Below, one piece after another: positions 1-7,102 of a stretch of 25,288 bases of DNA (its first letter is position 1; each line of letters begins with the position of its first letter). The translations under genes were made by a program, and so were the position numbers. Where the stretch lies: contig JAFGOB010000165.1 of NCBI GenBank assembly GCA_016926695.1, forward strand, positions 1 to 25,288, given 5' to 3'. The stretch comes from Dehalococcoidales bacterium. GTDB taxonomy: Bacteria > Chloroflexota > Dehalococcoidia > Dehalococcoidales > UBA3254. The notes beneath the pieces are model-generated. The model worked only from the letters and a program-made list of their open reading frames with translations, did not search any database and was not told the origin of the DNA.

Positions 1-16
1 AAGGGTGGTTCCCTAA

Positions 17-58
17 ATTCCGGAATACTGGCTCTATACCAACCGGAGCTGCGGCTCC
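17..58 (+). promoter_or_regulatory. palindrome and hairpin in front of the first antitoxin gene
   Basis: Two symmetric elements lie in the short stretch before the GTG start at 68. ATTCCGGAAT (17-26) is a perfect 10-bp palindrome. GGAGC/GGCTCC bases at 45-49 and 54-58 form a 5-bp stem with a TGCG loop. The only GGAG upstream of the start is inside this stem and is about 20 nt away, so no ordinary ribosome site is visible. These could be operator or translational control elements of the toxin-antitoxin pair, but that is inference and the window begins too close to see a promoter. Confidence 0.3.
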
Positions 59-67
59 CTAACACCG

Positions 68-295
68 GTGTCGACTATTTCTTTACCCAAAGACCTGATC
101 CTGGTAGCGGACCGGATTGCAAAAGAAAAGAAGATAAGCCGCAGCAAGGTGATCTCCGCCTGTTTACAGGACCTGGCGGAAAAGCAGAAGGCAGCAGAAA
201 TGGTAGAGGGATATATGGCCGTTTCCGGGGAACAAAAAGATTTCGCAGCAACGGCCTCCGGGATTACAGCGGAAGTATTGCCCGAGTGGAGTTAG
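68..295 (+). CDS. ribbon-helix-helix antitoxin (MazE-like, CopG fold)
   Basis: This is a 75-aa protein, likely the antitoxin that neutralises the MazF-type toxin encoded directly downstream and represses the pair. The N-terminal half has the ribbon-helix-helix pattern: a short beta strand (STISLP), then helices around residues 8-20 and 24-38, with SRSKVI at the turn. The C-terminal half (residues 45-75) is polar and acidic, as expected for a toxin-binding tail. The start is GTG; it is the only start codon in the open frame after the stop at 14-16. The stop TAG is followed at once by the toxin ATG, so the two are translationally coupled. No good Shine-Dalgarno site precedes it. The function comes from the fold and the neighbour; the exact family is not certain. 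Confidence 0.8.
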   Translation: MSTISLPKDLILVADRIAKEKKISRSKVISACLQDLAEKQKAAEMVEGYMAVSGEQKDFAATASGITAEVLPEWS

Positions 296-643
296 ATGCA
301 GGAAGAAATAAAGCGGGGCGATATTTTTTGGGTAAATTGGAGCCCGGGCCGCGGCAGTGAGCAGGGTGGGCTCAGACCGGTCCTTGTTATTCAAAACGAT
401 ATCGGGAATGAATTCAGCCCTACCACTATCGTGGCGGCGCTTACCACCGCTGAAATTAAACCATACCCTTTTTTAGTAAAAATTAAAGCCGGTGAAAGCG
501 GTCTGCCCAGGGACAGTATAGTGAATCTATCAACTATTTTAACAGTCGATAAGGTACGTTTAGTAAAACAATGCGGACAGTTGAAACAGCCCAAAATGGT
601 CGAGGTCAACGAGGCGATCAAGACCAGCCTGGGGCTTCCCTGA
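296..643 (+). CDS. mazF: MazF/PemK-family endoribonuclease toxin
   Basis: This is a 115-aa toxin of the MazF/PemK family, which cleaves single-stranded mRNA at short sequence motifs. The length is typical. Family marks are the opening RRGDI-like strand (KRGDIFWVNW, residues 6-15), the loop with SEQGGLRPVLVIQND (about 21-35), and the SPTTIVAALTT strand (about 41-51), which contain the conserved Arg and Thr/Ser of the active site. The ATG follows the antitoxin TAG with no spacer, giving a bicistronic antitoxin-toxin unit. The gene looks intact. It ends 41 bases before the end of a convergent gene, with no clear terminator between them. A second, unrelated mazEF pair with an AbrB-type antitoxin lies at the other end of the window. 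Confidence 0.9.
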   Translation: MQEEIKRGDIFWVNWSPGRGSEQGGLRPVLVIQNDIGNEFSPTTIVAALTTAEIKPYPFLVKIKAGESGLPRDSIVNLSTILTVDKVRLVKQCGQLKQPKMVEVNEAIKTSLGLP

Positions 644-684
644 TCACCCGGTTTCACTTTTCTGTCTGATCCGGCATGCGCACT

Positions 685-1386
685 TCAGGCTCTGGCGGCC
701 CTCTTTCCTCCAAAGAACCTGTCGATTTCATTCAACTTCCCGTATATTATCAGGCTGTCGCCTGCACCCACCGGCTCATCGGGGTTTGGGCCCGGTATCC
801 ACTGCCCGGCCCGCTCAATACCCAGAATCATGAAAGCAGCCGCTGGCGGCAGCCGGCTGTCTAGGAAGGGTTTGTCTGGCGTTAGCGGAGATTTTTCATC
901 AACCGGTATGCGGGCAACTCCATAGCCATCGGCCAGGTGCAGCAGGTGTTCCACGGGTACCCAGGCAAAGAATTTTCCCCTCAACAACTTGTTCTCTACC
1001 AGATTTTCCAATCTGTGGGTGAACACACCGGTATGTTTTGCCAGCCGGTAAATGATATACAGGCCGACAGCCAGAGCGGCGATATCGATGGCCAGCCTGT
1101 AGTCGTCACTCGTAACCAGTGAAGACGTTCCGGTCACTATCAAGGCCACAATTCCGGCGTTACCGAGTACAATAAGCCAGGTTATGATGCTGCGCCGCTG
1201 GGGGTTATTCAACACTGATTCCGATTCCTTAGTAGTAAACCCGGCCCTGGTAAACGCCGAGAGGGATTGAAATCTGGCAGTCTTCTCATCAAGCCCGGTC
1301 ATACGAAGAGCCACGGCGCCGACCCTCACAATAATTATGGATATGACTATAACCAAAAAGGTGGGAATTAGTAAATACAGTCCCAT
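685..1386 (-). CDS. membrane protein with C-terminal TrkA-C (RCK_C) domain
   Basis: This 233-aa protein joins a hydrophobic N-terminal half to a cytoplasmic TrkA-C ligand-binding domain. Membrane segments are visible at about residues 2-24, 68-88 and 96-116. FTRAGFTTKESE (about 45-56) resembles the pore-loop region of Trk/Ktr potassium channels. The last 90 residues fit RCK_C, with the VGAGDSLIIYG strand near the end. It is too short for a whole transporter. It could be a regulatory or partner subunit for an ion channel or transporter coded elsewhere. The start is ATG at 1386 because GGAGG (complement of 1392-1396) sits correctly before it; a TTG five codons upstream would overlap that site. 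No TrkH or KtrB gene is nearby. The domain call is firm, the role is inferred. Confidence 0.75.
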   Translation of the reverse strand: MGLYLLIPTFLVIVISIIIVRVGAVALRMTGLDEKTARFQSLSAFTRAGFTTKESESVLNNPQRRSIITWLIVLGNAGIVALIVTGTSSLVTSDDYRLAIDIAALAVGLYIIYRLAKHTGVFTHRLENLVENKLLRGKFFAWVPVEHLLHLADGYGVARIPVDEKSPLTPDKPFLDSRLPPAAAFMILGIERAGQWIPGPNPDEPVGAGDSLIIYGKLNEIDRFFGGKRAARA

Positions 1387-1423
1387 TTTTTCCTCCGACA
1401 ATCTATCTATAACGCTATTTTTT

Positions 1424-1438
1424 ATTATGCATCATAAT
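1424..1438 (-). promoter_or_regulatory. inverted repeat upstream of the TrkA-C gene
   Basis: ATTATG-CAT-CATAAT is a perfect 6-3-6 inverted repeat, about 40 bases upstream of the ATG at 1386. Its position suits a regulator site for the TrkA-C gene. No convincing -35/-10 pair could be assigned, so the role is inferred. Confidence 0.35.
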
Positions 1439-1604
1439 TGACTCGATCTGGATGATCCGCGGACTGCTAACAGCGGGTATGGATATTAGTACCGGATCAG
1501 ATATGGATTATAGACGCAGGGTCCCAAGGGACGGGACGGGGTAAACATCCCCTTCGGGTTCACGGAGTAAGAATATTCTCTCTATAAATACTTGAATCAG
1601 GCGT

Positions 1605-1849
1605 TTAAGGCTGCCTTAAATAGTCATCGTGGTTGTCAACCTTGCGCATAATAAGAGTATCGCCCTGACGTTCAAAGGTCATGCAGTATTTGCGATCTAC
1701 GTAAGCCTCGATAATGCCGGAGCGCTTTCTACGGGATGGCTCCGCAGCCCCGGGTGGCGGAAATCGGCATCAAGAAGGGCGAGCGCCTTATCCACCTTTC
1801 GTTGCATCGATCCGGGAAGCCGGGAATATTGTGTTGAGATGACATACAA
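1605..1849 (-). pseudogene. frameshifted RelE/ParE-superfamily toxin remnant
   Basis: Two overlapping minus-strand frames together encode about 80 residues of a RelE-superfamily toxin. The first frame reads YSRLPGSMQRKVDKALALL and continues to LRSHPVESAP, then meets a TAG at 1697-1699. The second frame carries on with IIEAYVDRKYCMTFERQGD and ends MRKVDNHDDYLRQP before a TAA at 1605-1607. Restoring one base near 1717-1720 (CCGGCATT to CCGGGCATT on the minus strand) gives the usual PGIIEAYV core and joins the halves. The fused product matches the usual shape of the family: a basic helix, then a strand with xxYRMTFE-like residues, then the NHD tail. The N-terminus is also doubtful: the only in-frame start near the front is a TTG at 1849, inside the T-run of the terminator. 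No antitoxin gene is adjacent. A sequencing error could mimic the lesion. Confidence 0.72.
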
Positions 1850-1875
1850 AAACCCCCGGGTAAAACCGGGGGTTA
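1847..1875 (-). terminator. rho-independent terminator of the 36-aa protein gene
   Basis: CCCCCGG (1853-1859) pairs perfectly with CCGGGGG (1866-1872) around a 6-nt loop, and on the minus strand the stem is followed by a run of T (complement of 1848-1852). It lies about 55 bases after the stop of the small gene at 1929-2039. A second hairpin, CTGACAG/CTGTCAG (1892-1898 with 1904-1910), lies between the gene and this terminator. Confidence 0.85.
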
Positions 1876-1928
1876 TGGTCGGATTTATTCTCTGACAGGG
1901 CGTCTGTCAGGCTGAAATATTCACAGCC

Positions 1929-2039
1929 TTACTCTTCAACCTTGTCTTCATGATGCTTCTTAACGCGGCTGGGAACTATCACCCAGGCGGAAAACAGTAT
2001 CACGAAAACGGCTATCGCGGCAATTATCTGTATTGACAT
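1929..2039 (-). CDS. 36-aa single-pass membrane protein
   Basis: This very short gene encodes MSIQIIAAIAVFVILFSAWV followed by a basic and acidic tail (SRVKKHHEDKVEE). Residues 3-22 form one membrane helix, and the charged C-terminus should face the cytoplasm by the positive-inside rule. The ribosome site AGGGAGGAG is correctly spaced before the ATG at 2039, and a strong terminator follows the stop, so it looks like a real monocistronic gene. It resembles the tiny accessory subunits that accompany transporters or respiratory complexes, but I do not recognise the family and no partner gene sits beside it. Confidence 0.7.
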   Translation of the reverse strand: MSIQIIAAIAVFVILFSAWVIVPSRVKKHHEDKVEE

Positions 2040-2150
2040 TTGATCACTCCTCCCTGTTCAGTATGCTTTGGTTTTATTCATCATCTTATGTATTCAGTTT
2101 AAAGAAGAAAGCCCCGTTGATCTACGTATGAAATAGCAGAAACTTCCGGC

Positions 2151-2179
2151 TGTTTTTTGTGCAGTATATACAAAAAACA
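2151..2179. promoter_or_regulatory. perfect 10-bp inverted repeat between divergent genes
   Basis: TGTTTTTTGT (2151-2160) and ACAAAAAACA (2170-2179) are exact inverted copies separated by GCAGTATAT. The element lies between the 36-aa protein gene (minus strand) and the gene at 2368 (plus strand), so it could be an operator for one or both. An RNA hairpin is possible, but the A/T-rich arms and position favour a protein binding site. No regulator gene is nearby. Confidence 0.45.
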
Positions 2180-2311
2180 AGGAGAAGATGGTTGGTATTG
2201 TACCCTCCCACTTTCCTCATTCTCCCTTGGAGAATCACCCTTGTAGGAGAGGGCCTGAACAGAGTTCAGGAATTAGAAGGGGGATAAGAATCAAAGGTAG
2301 ACGGGACGGGA

Positions 2312-2339
2312 TTGACCCGGGGGCGCCGATTTGTATAAG
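2312..2339 (+). promoter_or_regulatory. sigma70-like promoter
   Basis: TTGACC (2312-2317) and TATAAG (2334-2339) are spaced by 16 bases. A start about 7 bases after the -10 box would leave a short leader containing the ribosome site AGGAGG at 2352-2357 for the gene at 2368. Confidence 0.55.
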
Positions 2340-2367
2340 ATGCTTTTATAAAGGAGGGCTGCCATAA

Positions 2368-3051
2368 ATGGATAAAAAGAGGGTATTCACCGATGAGGAG
2401 CTGAAACAGATGGGTCGCCGCACGCTGGATGAAGTAATTGAGGCCATCGATGCGGGAGACAAGGAAAAGGCCAGGGAGCTGGCCCAGCGCATGTACCGCG
2501 AGTTCAACGGCCTGCATGACGGCTATATGTTCTGGGTCACCGGACTTCAGACTTACATCTACAACAACTACGGCATCGAAGTCCTGGAAAAGGCGGAAAG
2601 AATGGCCCACGAAATAGAAGGCCCCATTGTACATAAACCATCCGAGAAGAAGGACTTCCGCTCACGCGTGGAGCATCTGGCCAGCGGACTGCACGGGCAC
2701 CTTCAACCCATGACCATCGAAGAGGACGACGAAAAGGTCTGTATCACCATGCAGCCCTGCGGCTCGGGCGAGAGACTCATCCAGAAGGGCGGCTACGAGG
2801 CGGGACTGGCCAGGATCCAAGAGCCCGGTCCTCTCACCTTCGGCATGAAGGACTTCCCCATCTACTGCGTTCACTGCCCCCTGCTGGAGATGATGGATAT
2901 TGAAAATACAGGCGACTTCGGATCGGTCCATATCATCCAGGAACCCATTTACCACGGCTCCTGCCGTTTTACCTTTTACAAGGACCCGGCCGATATACCA
3001 GAAGAGTATTATACCCGCATCGGCAAGAAAAAACCGTCGGCGAAAAAGTAG
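2368..3051 (+). CDS. conserved Cys/His-rich protein of unknown function
   Basis: I do not recognise a named family for this 227-aa protein. It is soluble, with no signal peptide or membrane segment. The first 110 residues are charged and helical. The second half carries a cluster of possible metal ligands: C125, MQPCGSGERL (C131), YCVHC (C167, H169, C170) and HGSCRF (H196, C199). That spacing suggests a bound metal, heme or Fe-S centre, or a redox-active thiol pair, but it fits no standard zinc finger or ferredoxin pattern. The ATG is preceded by AGGAGG with 10-base spacing, and there is a plausible promoter upstream. A hairpin follows the stop, so the gene is probably transcribed alone; the MFS gene downstream has its own promoter. 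The tail is lysine-rich (KKKPSAKK). Confidence 0.7.
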   Translation: MDKKRVFTDEELKQMGRRTLDEVIEAIDAGDKEKARELAQRMYREFNGLHDGYMFWVTGLQTYIYNNYGIEVLEKAERMAHEIEGPIVHKPSEKKDFRSRVEHLASGLHGHLQPMTIEEDDEKVCITMQPCGSGERLIQKGGYEAGLARIQEPGPLTFGMKDFPIYCVHCPLLEMMDIENTGDFGSVHIIQEPIYHGSCRFTFYKDPADIPEEYYTRIGKKKPSAKK

Positions 3052-3052
3052 A

Positions 3053-3069
3053 CCCGGCTTCCTGCCGGG
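3053..3069 (+). terminator. hairpin after the Cys/His-rich protein gene
   Basis: CCCGGC (3053-3058) pairs with GCCGGG (3064-3069) around TTCCT, two bases after the stop codon. There is no T-run, so it may end transcription weakly or only protect the 3' end. The remaining space to 3277 holds another imperfect stem (TGGTGCCT with AGGCGCCA, about 3100-3122) but no gene. Confidence 0.4.
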
Positions 3070-3277
3070 AATAAACACATTTGTCCTGAAAAAGGTCTGG
3101 TGCCTCCGCGACCAAGGCGCCAGTCCTGAATGCCCGATATCTGATTCACGGGGAATCCTGTGCCTCCCGGACTGTCAGGAATATCCCGCCTATCCTGAGG
3201 TCGAGAGTTTTTTCACCGGTCCATGGCGGATAGATCGGCATACACGCACCTGCGTCTGTGTAATTAGTTTATAGATG

Positions 3278-3307
3278 TTGTCCAGAGACTTGCAGCGGGA
3301 GTAGAAT
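3278..3307 (+). promoter_or_regulatory. promoter of the MFS gene
   Basis: TTGTCC (3278-3283) and TAGAAT (3302-3307) are separated by 18 bases and lie 28 bases before the ATG at 3335. Both boxes are imperfect but the position is right. Confidence 0.45.
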
Positions 3308-3334
3308 ATACATAAACCAAATGAGAGATTTTTA

Positions 3335-4540
3335 ATGAACACCCCTAAACTGATCTCCCGGGGTCTGATAACCATTGCGGTTTCCACTTTTTTCTTCAGT
3401 ACAGGTTTTTACCTGCTCATCGTAATCATGTCCGCTTATGCCATGGACAATTTCAGGGCTTCCTCGGCGGAAGCCGGGATGGCATCCAGCCTGTTCGTGA
3501 TCGGCTCCCTGCTCTCGCGCCTGGCTTTCGGAAGACTGATCGAAAAAAGCGGCCAGAAGAAGATGTTTTGTATCGGGTTAATTTCGAACTTTTTGACAAC
3601 ATTATTATATTTTGTGGCTGACAATATTCTGATGTTGTATGGTATACGCTTTATTCACGGCGCCGCCTTTGGCATAATAACCTCGGTATCGGCCACAATC
3701 GTGGCTAATATTGTCCCCAACAAAAGGCGCGGGGAGGGAATAGCCTTATATGGTCTGAGTATTACTCTGGGTACCGCAATAGGACCTTTCCTGGGTATGT
3801 TCCTCTACCAGTATGCCAGCTATACCATAGTCTTCGCCGGCAGTGCCATGGCGGCTGTACTGGGTCTTGCAGCAGGCTTTTTTACATCGGTCTCGGAAGT
3901 AAAATTAACTGCCACCCAGGTCGCAGAGTTGAATAAATTCACACTACGCAATTTCCTGGAGCCCAGGGCCATTCCCATATCAATACTCCTGGCGGTTATT
4001 TATATCGGTTATTCGAGTATTACAGGTTTTCTCACCCCGTATGCGCGAGAGATAAACCTGCTGGACAGCGCCAGCTTCTTTTTTATTGTCTATGCAGCAA
4101 TCGTCTTCGTTTCCCGGCCACTTGTAGGACGGTTGCTCGACTTGAAGGGCGCCAATGTAATAATGTACCCCGCCATTCTGGTCTTTGCCGCCGGGATTTT
4201 TCTGGTCAGCCAGTCCCATTCCGGGTTTGTTCTCCTGCTGGCGGCAGCCCTGCTCGGGCTGGCCTGCGGGAACATACAGCCCAGCGTGCAAACGATAACC
4301 GTCCAGATCAGTCCTCAACACCGTCTCGGCCTGGCCAATTCCACTTTTTTTATTTTCCTGGATATGGGAGTAGCCCTCGGGCCGGTCCTGTTCGGGATCT
4401 TGCTTCCATACGCGGGGTACAGAAATTTGTTCGCTTATGGTGCGATCATGGGCCTGGCCTGTATATTCCTGTACTACATTTTGCACGGGAAAAAGGCCGC
4501 CCGTATGAAGGCTGACACGGCGCTGAAGCCGGAGCTATAA
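3335..4540 (+). CDS. major facilitator superfamily (MFS) permease
   Basis: This 401-aa inner-membrane protein has the length and hydrophobic pattern of a 12-helix MFS carrier. The loop between helices 2 and 3 contains the family motif A form FGRLIEKSGQKK (about residues 65-76). The central loop near residues 195-205 divides the two six-helix halves, and the second half repeats the pattern with GRLLDLKG. It probably exports or imports a small solute in antiport or symport with protons; the substrate cannot be read from the sequence. The ATG has only a weak GAGAG ribosome site. It has its own likely promoter, and another promoter begins just after it, so it is probably monocistronic. The gene appears intact. 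Confidence 0.88.
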   Translation: MNTPKLISRGLITIAVSTFFFSTGFYLLIVIMSAYAMDNFRASSAEAGMASSLFVIGSLLSRLAFGRLIEKSGQKKMFCIGLISNFLTTLLYFVADNILMLYGIRFIHGAAFGIITSVSATIVANIVPNKRRGEGIALYGLSITLGTAIGPFLGMFLYQYASYTIVFAGSAMAAVLGLAAGFFTSVSEVKLTATQVAELNKFTLRNFLEPRAIPISILLAVIYIGYSSITGFLTPYAREINLLDSASFFFIVYAAIVFVSRPLVGRLLDLKGANVIMYPAILVFAAGIFLVSQSHSGFVLLLAAALLGLACGNIQPSVQTITVQISPQHRLGLANSTFFIFLDMGVALGPVLFGILLPYAGYRNLFAYGAIMGLACIFLYYILHGKKAARMKADTALKPEL

Positions 4541-4565
4541 CGTAGACGCATCAGTGCTGGCTCAA

Positions 4566-4595
4566 TTGACTGAATAGTCCAGTAAAGGGTATAAT
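4566..4595 (+). promoter_or_regulatory. strong promoter of the Nramp-like gene
   Basis: TTGACT (4566-4571) and a consensus TATAAT (4590-4595) are separated by 18 bases. Transcription would start near 4602. The stretch also contains AGTGCTG (4553-4559) and CAGCACT (4608-4614), a 7-bp inverted pair followed by TTT that may terminate the upstream MFS transcript. Confidence 0.65.
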
Positions 4596-4601
4596 CAGGC
4601 A

Positions 4602-4810
4602 TATTATCAGCACTTTTAGGGCAAAGGCTTCTATCCGACAATGCTGCATTAGAGTACATTCCGGACCGATAATCAGGTTGTTTTTACTTCAATCCGGGAT
4701 GGCAGAATCAAAGCATTGAAACTGAAACCATGACTTCCCCATTCGCAGGCCTGCTTCATCATGCCCGTCGAACGGGCAAGGGGCATACCGCTCTACGTGA
4801 AAGGCAAAGG
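4602..4810 (+). other. long leader of the Nramp-like gene
   Basis: About 200 bases separate the predicted transcription start from the preferred ATG at 4811. The leader holds a tight hairpin, GCCCGTCGAACGGGC (4763-4777), about 30 bases before the start codon. Genes for Nramp-type transporters are often controlled by metal-responsive leaders, but I could not match this to a known riboswitch class. An ATG at 4730 opens the same frame without a ribosome site. Confidence 0.35.
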
Positions 4811-6340
4811 ATGACAAAAAAAAAGCTACCTGATGAGGCCACGGAAACCCTGCAAATAGGGGTCAGCCGCCCGGCACTGAAGATAGCTGATATTCCCACC
4901 CCTGAACAGGTCTTTAATCTTCCCAAAATCGGTCCGAAGGAGACTATCACCGCCATCCTGGGTCCCAGCCTTATAGCCCTGGGCATTTCCATCGGCAGCG
5001 GCGAATGGCTCCTGGGACCGATGGGATTCAGTAAATACGGCTTTATCGGACTGGGCTTCCTGGTGATGATTTCCGCCATCCTCCAGACCTTTTATAACAT
5101 AGAAAACGCCCGCTATACCGTGGCTACCGGAGAGGTACCGGCAGTGGGTTTTGCACGAACACCGCCGGGCCAGAAATTCTGGATACCCTTTACGCTTTTT
5201 ATTCTTTACCTGGGGATGATTTGGGGCGGATATGCTACAGCCGTGGGACAGAGCATCTTCGCGGTTTTCACCGGGCGCACCTTTGATCCGGGCAATCTGG
5301 CGGAATACGAGATAGTACGCGGCATCGCCGTGCTGATGCTGTTCTTTTCGCTGCTGATTTTCCTCTTCGGCAAGAAGATCAGCCGCACGATGGAGATCGT
5401 ACAGGGGACCACGGTCTTCCTGGTACTCATCGGGCTGGCAATCCTGGTAGGGGTATTCGTTCCCATGGATGTCTGGGCCAGACTGCTCAAAGGGTTCATT
5501 ACACCGGCCATGCCCCCCCACGGCATCGACGCCAATACCCTGGGCGCCATTATCGGTTATACCGGGGCTGCCTCAGGGCTTAACTTCATGATGATCAATT
5601 ACTATCGCGACAAGGGATACGGCATGGGACATCTGACCGGTTTTATCTCGGGACTGTTCCGCGGTCAGAAGAAGGAGGTCCTGCCCTCGGGCATTACCTT
5701 CCGCGAGAGCGCTGCCAATAACCGCACCTGGAAGCGCTGGTTCCGTTTCCTGCTGCTGGACCAGTGGGCCGTCTTTTTCGTCGGATCGATGGCCGGCATG
5801 ATCCTGTGCAGTACGCTTGTCGTGTCCTTAACTCTGCTGCCCGGGGCAGGACAGCCGACTGCCGCCAATATGCCGGTCTATGCGGCTACTGAACTGAGCA
5901 AGACCGTTCCCTGGCTTTTCCCTGTGATACTGATTATGGGCGCACTGATCCTCTGGACCTCCCAGGCCACCACTCTGGAAATGCTGATCAGGAATACCAC
6001 GGACTCGTTCATGGCCATCAGCCCGCGCCTGCGGGACTGGATCAGTGGGGATCCGCGCAAGTGTTACTACATAGTGGCCGTGGGGATTATCATTCTAATC
6101 AGCATCTTCATACATCTGGCGCTGCCGGTCAAGCTGCTGCAATATTCGGCTAACATGGCCAACCTGGCCGCCATGATCTATCCGCTGGTACTCATTTACC
6201 TTAACCGAAAACTGCCCAGACCGGCACGCTCGGGCTGGTGGGCGCACATCCTGCTTGGCGCCAACGTCATCTTCTTCGGTTTCTTTTTCGTTAATTTCGC
6301 CTCTTTTCAGATTACCGGCCAGGCGCTGGTGAAATTTTAG
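4811..6340 (+). CDS. Nramp-related permease lacking the DPGN metal motif
   Basis: This 509-aa protein has about 11 membrane helices and the general layout of the Nramp/SLC11 family. The first helix begins with ILGPSLIALGISIGSGEW. In classical Mn/Fe transporters the unwound part of this helix carries DPGN, whose Asp and Asn bind the metal; here GSGEW stands in its place. The helix 6 region reads GYTGAASGLNFMMINYYRDKG instead of a MPH-type motif. A transition metal is therefore not a safe substrate; Mg, another cation or an organic solute is possible. I place the start at 4811, with GAAAGG six bases upstream, because the earlier ATG at 4730 has no ribosome site and its 27 extra residues look non-conserved. 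A charged loop (about 275-305) is longer than usual. Confidence 0.75.
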   Translation: MTKKKLPDEATETLQIGVSRPALKIADIPTPEQVFNLPKIGPKETITAILGPSLIALGISIGSGEWLLGPMGFSKYGFIGLGFLVMISAILQTFYNIENARYTVATGEVPAVGFARTPPGQKFWIPFTLFILYLGMIWGGYATAVGQSIFAVFTGRTFDPGNLAEYEIVRGIAVLMLFFSLLIFLFGKKISRTMEIVQGTTVFLVLIGLAILVGVFVPMDVWARLLKGFITPAMPPHGIDANTLGAIIGYTGAASGLNFMMINYYRDKGYGMGHLTGFISGLFRGQKKEVLPSGITFRESAANNRTWKRWFRFLLLDQWAVFFVGSMAGMILCSTLVVSLTLLPGAGQPTAANMPVYAATELSKTVPWLFPVILIMGALILWTSQATTLEMLIRNTTDSFMAISPRLRDWISGDPRKCYYIVAVGIIILISIFIHLALPVKLLQYSANMANLAAMIYPLVLIYLNRKLPRPARSGWWAHILLGANVIFFGFFFVNFASFQITGQALVKF

Positions 6341-6439
6341 CCCATGTCCGCCGGGTACGGCTCAGCCGGTGCCGTTTAACGGAACACCTGACAGGCCTAT
6401 AAAATGGACAGCCGGAACGGGCAGGCGACTTTTTCACGT

Positions 6440-6469
6440 TTGACACGATCTCTCCCGGCAGGATATCAT
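6440..6469 (+). promoter_or_regulatory. promoter of the DoxX-like gene
   Basis: A consensus TTGACA (6440-6445) and TATCAT (6464-6469) are spaced by 18 bases, 30 bases before the ATG at 6500, with the ribosome site GGGAGTGA at 6480-6487 between them. Confidence 0.65.
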
Positions 6470-6499
6470 AAAAAAATAGCGGGAGTGACCATTTTGTAA

Positions 6500-6997
6500 A
6501 TGCAAATACCAGACTGGAATGGAATCCAGACCTGTTTCAACAATCATCTCAAGGGCATTTCAATTATGCTTTTTATCCTCCGTATTATGCTGGGTGGAAT
6601 GATGCTGGAAGAGGGGCTGACAAAACTACTGGGAGAGAATTTCTCTGCGTATGAATTTCTCACTAATAGTGTGGGACCTTTGTCAGGCTGGTATTCCGGC
6701 ATGGCCAGCAGCACCGCGCTACTGGAACCCTTTATCATCTGGACTCAAATCCTCATCGGCATCGCGCTGCTGACCGGAGCGCTGATAAGACCGGTCTCGA
6801 TCTGCTCAGCGGCGATGATGGTAATTTTTTACCTGGCTTATATACCTTCTCCCCTGGGCTGGATAAACTACCAGTTGATCTACGCGGCGCTGTTCGCGGG
6901 AATATCTTTCACAGGCGCCGGTTATTTCTTCGGACTTGACGGCCTTTTTTATAATCTGGAAAAGAAAAAAAAACCGCTGCGCCTCTTGCTGGGTTGA
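6500..6997 (+). CDS. DoxX-family membrane protein
   Basis: This 165-aa inner-membrane protein fits the DoxX/DoxD family. It has four hydrophobic helices (about residues 18-38, 72-95, 98-118 and 125-148). Family marks are the first-helix RIMLGGMMLEEGLTKL and the ILIGIALLTGALIRPVS segment. Some relatives form the membrane part of thiosulfate:quinone oxidoreductase, while others act in oxidative-stress complexes; nothing here decides between these. It has its own promoter and a ribosome site with a 12-base gap to the ATG. The C-terminal tail is basic (EKKKKPLRLL) and likely cytoplasmic. No partner redox subunit is adjacent, but the window encodes a quinone-type redox complex 10 kb away. Confidence 0.78.
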   Translation: MQIPDWNGIQTCFNNHLKGISIMLFILRIMLGGMMLEEGLTKLLGENFSAYEFLTNSVGPLSGWYSGMASSTALLEPFIIWTQILIGIALLTGALIRPVSICSAAMMVIFYLAYIPSPLGWINYQLIYAALFAGISFTGAGYFFGLDGLFYNLEKKKKPLRLLLG

Positions 6998-7102
6998 GAA
7001 TCCGGGAACGCCGTCAGGAAAAGCAGGTCTTTATATAACCGGAATAGCCTGACTGCCAAGTTCCTGTGGCCGTCCGTACATAAACATGAGCTCTTTTTCT
7101 GC

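Noticed and set aside
1629..1895. An 88-codon open frame on the plus strand.
   Set aside because: It is antisense to the RelE remnant, whose minus-strand residues clearly match a toxin family.
4730..4810. Upstream ATG that would lengthen the Nramp-like protein by 27 residues.
   Set aside because: It has no ribosome site, the extra residues look random and a hairpin lies inside; ATG 4811 has GAAAGG before it.
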